Shown here one piece after another: positions 17,924-23,000 of a stretch of DNA of 23,000 nt. Numbering within the stretch: the first letter of the stretch is position 1; every line of letters starts with the position of its first letter. The notes beneath the pieces are model-generated. The model was not told the DNA's origin. It searched no databases and saw nothing but the letters and a program-made list of their open reading frames with translations. Location of the stretch: the NCBI GenBank assembly GCA_910592205.1, contig CAJVPJ010000517.1:1-23000 (forward strand), given 5' to 3'. Both the position numbers and the translations under genes were made by a program. Origin of the DNA: Paraglomus occultum (lineage: Eukaryota > Glomeromycota > Glomeromycetes > Paraglomerales > Paraglomeraceae).

Positions 17924-18412
17924 CATAGGCAGACTCGATAAGTCGGACCCAGATGGCTGGCTTACTTATCGAGGGAGACCGACTTAGCGAATCCACGTGA
18001 TTTATTTAGTAAATTTTTATTTTTATATGTATTAATAGCAAGTGAATGGAAAAACCATTATTCTAAATAAATATCCATGCTTGTTTGTGTTGAATAATTC
18101 GTTCGTTTTTTCTCGATTTCCTGCTTTAAGTGTTTTAAGCTTGAAACAAATGAACTGTTTACTCGTATATCATTATTCTGCTGCAAATAATTATGTAAAT
18201 TTTGACTACTTTCTATAGCCATTTGTTAGATACAATAGAAACCTCGTCTTTGTCGTTATCTTCTCCCTCACCCTCAGGAGCTTCTTGGACGGCTGCAATA
18301 ATTTCACTATCATCAGGAATATCGTTTTGTGTCTAAAGTATATCTCGTCAATTTTAATATAATCCTTTGCTCTTATGACGGAATCGATACCGACTTATCG
18401 AGTCTGCCTATG
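17924..18412 (-). mobile_element. Internally deleted pogo/Tigger-type transposon
   Basis: Perfect 23-bp terminal inverted repeats, beginning CATAGGCAGACTCGATAAGT, lie at 17924-17946 and 18390-18412, each flanked by TA (17922-17923 and 18413-18414) as expected for a TA target duplication. Inside the left end a second inverted pair, CTCGATAAGT (17934-17943) and ACTTATCGAG (17965-17974), forms a hairpin and probably marks transposase-binding repeats. At 489 bp it is far too short for a full element. It keeps only the 3' part of the transposase on the minus strand, so it is a deletion derivative. Perfect ends suggest fairly recent insertion or mobilisation in trans. Confidence 0.85.
18058..18332 (-). 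pseudogene. Tigger/CENP-B-like transposase, C-terminal remnant
   Basis: Two adjoining minus-strand frames give an acidic segment (QNDIPDDSEIIAAVQEAPEG ... DEVSIVSNK, about 18332-18216) and then AIESSQNLHNYLQQNNDIRV ... SSLKHLKQEIEKKR ... QTSMDIYLE with TAA at 18060-18058. An acidic stretch followed by E-A-I/M-x-S-x-x-x-L-x-x-Y-L-x-Q is the usual tail of Tigger/pogo transposases. The frames differ by one base near 18217, where TAG ends the first. The DNA-binding and DDE catalytic domains are absent. The upstream edge may be an old 3' splice site (TTTAG before 18332) or a deletion joint. Confidence 0.82.
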
Positions 18413-18583
18413 TAGTTAGACATCTGGAAAATACCTAAAACCGTTTTATATTGGCGTCGAAATTTAATTCCAAATTCGATGTTCCCACAAATCTGTTGCA
18501 CGACTAGTCATGCATGTTGTGCTTCGTACATGGGCGTCCAGCCCTACTCACCAGTGTTTACATAGTCTCATTATTTACAAATA

Positions 18584-19598
18584 ATGACGGGCCAACTCTT
18601 ATTCTCTGCTAGTCTTATCTCGCCTGAAGTACAAGCGGCACTTCCACCAGGATACAAAGTTAGACCTTTGGCAAGCGATGATTATGAACGCGGGTTTCTC
18701 GATACGTTAGCAGTGCTTACTGAGATTGGAGACATTTCGAAGGCTCAATTTTTAGGTGAGGAGGAAGGGTCAGTCGATTGTTCAGCAGTTGGATAAAGAG
18801 ATATTATATGCAGCCATTATTAAAAGTGTTATAATTGTTGCCTGCTCAACAGAACGCTTTAATTATCTGAAACAGCATAACCATGAGTATTTCACTATTG
18901 TGATATTATCTCCTGATGATCGAGTTGTTGGTGCTGGAACCATTTTTGTAGAGAGAAAGTTTATAAGAAATACAGGACTTGTATGTTGGCATCAATTGTC
19001 TCCGTCTAATGCGTGTTTCAGGTTGTAAGCATTTGTAGATTCATTAGATACTATTTTTTCTATTAGGTTGGGCATATTGAAGATATTGCAGTCAATAAAA
19101 ATCAACAGGGGAAGAAGCTTGGACTTCGGTAAGAATCTTCTGTAATATTCGGGTGCGTGTTGGAATGATAAATAAGTTGGCTAAGTCTGTCTCTAATAGC
19201 GTAATCCAGACATTGAAATACATCGGCGCCAACAGAGGCTGCTATAAAGGTGCGGAAAGTCTTATGTACAAAGTACTAGTACCGCGACTAATTTAATACT
19301 AATAAACGCTTCATCTCGAATACTTGGTTCATGACAGTTATCCTCGATTGTTCAGAAAAGGTAAGCATCTTGTTTTGCAATTTTCCTTTTTGTTCCTAGT
19401 GACAGATAATTAAGATCCGAATACTATCACTTTTTAGAATGTACCGTTCTACGAGAAGTGCGGGTAAGTATTCATTTATTATCAATTTCACATAATACTT
19501 GTTAACTCACGTCTCGTCTCTTATTCAACCATAGTTTTACACGTAAGGAGGTCGAAATGGCATGGTACTGCAATGAGCCCCCAAAAGCTAAGCTGTAA
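18584..19598 (+). CDS. GNA1: Glucosamine-6-phosphate N-acetyltransferase
   Basis: This GNAT enzyme acetylates glucosamine-6-phosphate with acetyl-CoA, a cytosolic step to UDP-GlcNAc, needed for chitin, N-glycans and GPI anchors. Seven exons join in frame: 18584-18755, 18853-18980, 19067-19128, 19200-19249, 19338-19360 (23 nt), 19438-19463 (26 nt) and 19535-19598; product 174 residues, within the family range. Marks are PPGYKVRPLASDDYERGFL at the N-terminus, VVGAGTIFVERKFI, GHIEDIAVNKNQQGKKLG (acetyl-CoA-binding motif A, here with K-K-L-G where many relatives have G-L-G), the sugar-phosphate segment GANRGCYKVILDCSEKN and VPFYEKCGFTRKEVEM. The start ATG gives a slightly longer N-terminus than yeast. 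No lesion is seen; every junction is GT..AG. Confidence 0.97.
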
Positions 19599-19770
19599 TA
19601 TCCGGTTTATTCGCTCTCCAGAAAATCAGGACTTCACGTTTTCACCATTCTAAATTTACTGCTTTTACTTAACTGTATATGTTTCAACTCGGTTACAGTA
19701 TGATGTAACTTTTTATTAAACGGGACTGCATAAATTATATTTAGAGACTTAGGTAACGGTGGGTTATTGG

Positions 19771-20290
19771 TTACAAGTTTGCGTGGTGGCTGGGATGGGG
19801 ACTAGGAAAAAGCAAGACTTGAATGCTGTGTAAACCTTTGACGGTTAGCTGAATCACATCGACCTTTGCACATTTGTCAATGCCGACACCTGACTTTGAT
19901 CGCGACATTCGCTTTATGTTACCATGAACGCGCGGTATTATACCATTCGTCGCCCAGTGATTTCTAACGTTTTCAAAGTGCGTGCGACCAATTCCCAACA
20001 TGTTTTCTGACAAAGCGGCGTATTGCGATCTCAGTAGTAAAACATTCGCTTATTAGTACGCATTTTCTTTTTAAGACGTCGACTGGCAGTTATTTCTCCA
20101 CCATCATCGCCTTCAGTTTGGCCATTACAAATATATCTTGTTCGGGTCTAGAAAAGGCTTGAAACGCTTCGCGTAATTCGGCAAACCCTTCTCTCGAAAT
20201 CGCTTTTGAGCAACCACATTTGCAACCTATCTCCAGGAAACGTATTGCTTTTTCATATTCAGTAGAATCGTTATAAGTATAATTTTCCAT
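19771..20290 (-). pseudogene. Broken transposase-like gene with CKCGC cluster
   Basis: From ATG 20290 a 66-codon frame (GCKCGCSK, then FAELREAFQAFSRPEQDIF) breaks near 20100. It continues in a second frame as GGEITASRRLKKKMRTNKR with an in-frame TGA at 20033-20031, then as DRNTPLCQKT. It shifts again near 20010 into MLGIGRTHFENVRNHW and IIPRVHGNIKR. The order (Cys cluster, basic segment, PLCQ, LGI..HFEN, PRVHGN) resembles the N-terminal half of a multi-copy, transposase-like family that I associate from memory with AM fungi and some invertebrates. I cannot name it more exactly. The expected C-terminal part is missing: after about 19860 the similarity stops. Two frame breaks, a stop and truncation make it a dead copy. 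Confidence 0.6.
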
Positions 20291-20468
20291 ACGGGTATCC
20301 TATGTATAGTTTTATTATAGCAATTTGCATGTAACTGGCATTTACCACATCAAACAAAAAGCTATCGATGGCATTTATTCTGCCACCGATGCCATCATCA
20401 TACCAAACGAAGACATTACACATAATACTCTTTCACACTCCAGTCCTTTTATTCACATACTTATACGA

Positions 20469-22590
20469 TTATGTTCCTTTCCATCCCATCCCCACACATC
20501 TTCTAACCCATCTGCGGGCATTGCAAAGCATACTTCCATCACATACTAAAGTATATAGTAACTCCAATGAAATCTTACCTTCAGAAAATTTCCTCATCGA
20601 TAATTCCCGCTGGACACTCTTCTCATCTCGCCAGCGCGCGCTAATCCGAACCGTTTCAAACCCCAGATCATGCCACACATGTGCAACTTGGAGACCATCC
20701 TCCAACTGCTGTTCTGATGGCCAACAAGACTTTGTTGTAGCGTAATCAGCACATGTAAAGTGAATAACCCATGTCTCTTGTGCAGAGAGTATTTTTGTAT
20801 ATTAAAGTGCTCGTACAAAATGTTCCTCGAGTTGCCCCTTTGTCGCTGTGGACAAGAGCTCTATGACAATTGTTCGATCGCTGGTCATTGAGAGAACGAT
20901 GTCACTATACATTTTATTAGTAAGTTTACCAGCTTCATGGAGTATGCCACCCGGTGACTTGGAATCCATGCTGGAGAAGCCAATTCCGCAGAATTCGACA
21001 CATCTCTCCCTCATACACACTTTCTCGTGGTACATTTCTCTTATTGGAATTATTACAGGCACATGGGCTTGCTTGAATGTAGTATGACATGCCAAACTTA
21101 GGGTTTCTTTGTCAAATACATAATACACGAACAGCATGCTTTAAGACTTCAAAAGTGTTCAAAGTGTCTGACGAAGGATAATACGGGACTTCAACCTTTG
21201 GGCAGGACGGAAACACCTTTGTAATTACCTGTTCCAGAATCAGCCAGCATAAGCACACCAATGGTGATGCAATTTTGAACTTTGTCAAATCGTTGACAAC
21301 CAAAAGTCCTTCAGCTGCAAGGAAATTTGCCAACTTAACTTCTTCATCTTCATAGATCTCTACAAAATCTGTGTTTAACATGAACTTGGACCGGAATAAT
21401 TCCACTGCAGCTTTGGCAGCAGGATGTAAAAGTCTATCCACCATATGCTTCCATGTCTGGCACCTGCTGACCTCAGACATTAATGACATGACACTGAAGC
21501 TATGCCATATCTTGTAACTAACATGCCTTGTGATATCCAAACTTCCTATTAGTTTTTCTTCAATCACGCGTCCACATAAACATACAAGATAAAGAGTAGC
21601 ATGTCTGTTGAGAAAATAAACAGTTTTAGTCAGGTGAATGAGTTATGCTTGCAAATGAGCATATATTAATATAATCTATTATGCTTACCCATTGGTCTGA
21701 AAATAGATGTCCTCAATGACTTCCTGATCAATCTTCATTTTAGTGTCACTTGCAAACTGATTGTAAAGCTCCTGAACTTGATCAAGAGAATGATTGTGAT
21801 TCCAGATTGATTCCTTTATATTGAAAGGTGATGTCTTGAAGCTGGTGTCAATATAGAGAATGCTGAATGTACCAATAACTACTGCTACAATGGCACTGAT
21901 GATGAAATCCTGAGAATTGTTTCTAATTGCATGGAAAGTTTCCAGAACTTCATCATGAACATCCTCAGGTGCATCATGTAACTTATCAAATTCATCAATG
22001 AAAAGAATGACATGAACCTCTCCAGCTGTAGAATGCTCATCCCAAGAATTCTTGCTAAATTGCACAAGGAAATCTGAGGCATCTTGAATTTTCTCACAGG
22101 CAGCAAAGTATTGTTTTTGGTGATCACAACTGAGTGCTTTTCCAAAGGTTGGCCAGAATGATTTCTTCAAAAGTCACACTGGTCAACAAAAAAAGCAGAT
22201 ACCATTACAAGATATGCCAATGGTTTCCAAACATACAGAAGACAACAAAAAAGTGTTCTTACTATTTGCATATAAAATGCTTATCTTTATCTTCCTCCAA
22301 CCACTTAATTGCATAATTCACCAGTGTAGACTTGCCTGATGCATGTGTACCATATAGCATTATGAATCTACCATACCCAACCTTTTCAAGTAGTTGATGG
22401 TACTGTTCCACTGGCTCTGCAAAGTAACAGAAACCCCATTCCTCTTAGCACATTGCACTATTAACCACCCATTTCCTTCTCTTTGACACAGCAATTGCAC
22501 CTAGAAAAAAAGTACTACTGTCTTAGCAAGGCAGGAATTATTGATATTGAGTGATACTGTGATAGTTCCAAGTGTCTTACCACTCTCAGT
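20469..22590 (-). pseudogene. Crinkler (CRN)-like P-loop NTPase plus nuclease-fold protein, decayed
   Basis: Exon pieces on the minus strand: about 22590-22581, 22500-22263, 22178-21689 and 21604-20579 (or on to a stop at 20469). Introns 22501-22580, 22179-22262 and 21605-21688 are clean GT..AG. Seen: YFAEPVEQY, Walker A GTHASGKST (22340 region), Walker B VILFIDEFDKL, a winged-helix-like middle (FLAAEGLLVV...KFKIASPLV), then a REase-like C-terminal domain with YSDIVL and TIVIELL, and VIHFTC and VWHDLGF. This architecture is typical of Crinkler-type proteins that are abundant in AM fungi and act in host or recipient nuclei. Lesions: TAA at 22447-22445, a frame change near 22165, a 7-nt near-duplication shifting frame near 21120, TAA at 20804-20802. 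No ubiquitin-like N-terminal header is visible; it may lie outside the window or be lost. Confidence 0.8.
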
Positions 22591-22782
22591 TTGTTTTCTT
22601 TTTCTCTCAAGTTCTAATGAAGATGGTGATAAAACAATGGTGTGTAAGAAATGAGATAAATATGATGACAAAAATAGTAATAGAAGAGTGACAAAATAAA
22701 AAGCAATGAGAGCAGTTGTTAGTAACTGTTGCAAACAGTATATTAATATCAGGTTGTTTATTCAATGGATGATAAATTACAA

Positions 22783-22818
22783 TAAGTGGAAATAACATAA
22801 TTATGTTATTTCCACTTA
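22783..22818. repeat. Perfect 36-bp palindrome
   Basis: TAAGTGGAAATAACATAA (22783-22800) is followed without spacer by its exact reverse complement (22801-22818). A degenerate direct copy of the right arm's outer part, GTTATTCCCACTCAG, lies at 22825-22839 next to GTTATTTCCACTTAG (22805-22819). The palindrome could extrude as a cruciform or be the fused ends of two inverted mobile elements. Confidence 0.95.
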
Positions 22819-22850
22819 GTCTAGGTTATTCCCACTCAGGTGTGTGTCAT

Positions 22851-22918
22851 GATCCAATTTCTATGACACAGACCAAGGTGTTGCAATCCAAATTTTATAA
22901 CACAGACTAAGGTGTTAC
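22851..22918. repeat. 34-bp tandem duplication
   Basis: 22851-22884 and 22885-22918 match at 28 of 34 positions (core ACACAGAC(C/T)AAGGTGTT). Together with the adjacent palindrome this looks like the subterminal repeat array of a mobile element that may continue beyond the window. No coding potential is seen in 22600-23000. Confidence 0.8.
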
Positions 22919-23000
22919 GGTCAGCGTCCACAATAGGGTTGGGAGAGCAATTAATTGCGTAGGTGTGTTCTGCCGAGAGGGGGTTTTTCACAATTTAGCT

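Noticed and set aside
17730-17996. 88-codon minus-strand frame
   Set aside because: It crosses the left inverted repeat and TA duplication of the Tigger element, so it is not an ancestral gene; no recognisable domain.

Overview
The window is eukaryotic nuclear DNA, AT-rich and dense in short spliceosomal introns (about 70-260 nt, GT..AG), from a fungus. An arbuscular mycorrhizal fungus (Glomeromycotina) or a close Mucoromycota relative is the best guess. The reasons are a Crinkler-type NTPase/nuclease gene, a Fanzor (eukaryotic TnpB homologue), pogo/Tigger and Tc1 remnants, many micro-exons, and fungal versions of GNA1, SAM synthetase and an SLC45/SUT-type sugar transporter. The genus is an inference, not read from the sequence.

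Layout: 1-187 is the 3' end of a Tc1/mariner element (transposase C-terminus plus terminal inverted repeat). 1452-3195 (+) is a 7-exon S-adenosylmethionine synthetase, tail to tail with a long P-type PPR protein (3263-5500, -). 5784-5989 is a 47-bp minisatellite. 6085-8012 (+) is a frame-broken Fanzor that lacks its last RuvC aspartate, with an unexplained exon-like stretch inside. 8450-11103 (-) is a 12-exon FYVE-finger plus armadillo-repeat protein in which a 17-nt micro-exon carries the HHCR core. 11582-11655 (+) is tRNA-Val(AAC). 11964-14338 (-) is a 6-exon SLC45/SUT-type disaccharide:H+ symporter with a 16-nt micro-exon and an 11-Glu tract.

14339-18583 is a gene-poor repeat zone: 22-bp hairpin tandem repeats, a diverged 100-bp tandem repeat, CA/CT low-complexity tracts and a 489-bp internally deleted pogo/Tigger element with 23-bp TIRs and TA duplications. 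18584-19598 (+) is a 7-exon glucosamine-6-phosphate N-acetyltransferase (GNA1). The right end is decayed accessory DNA: a broken transposase-like gene (19771-20290, -), a Crinkler-like pseudogene (20469-22590, -) and, upstream of it, a perfect 36-bp palindrome with a 34-bp duplication.

The intact genes are housekeeping or nutritional: methyl donor supply, organelle RNA processing, PI3P-membrane traffic, sugar uptake, and UDP-GlcNAc for chitin. They do not form a pathway cluster. All mobile or effector-like genes are broken while the core genes are intact, the expected picture for accessory islands between core genes in a repeat-rich fungal genome.
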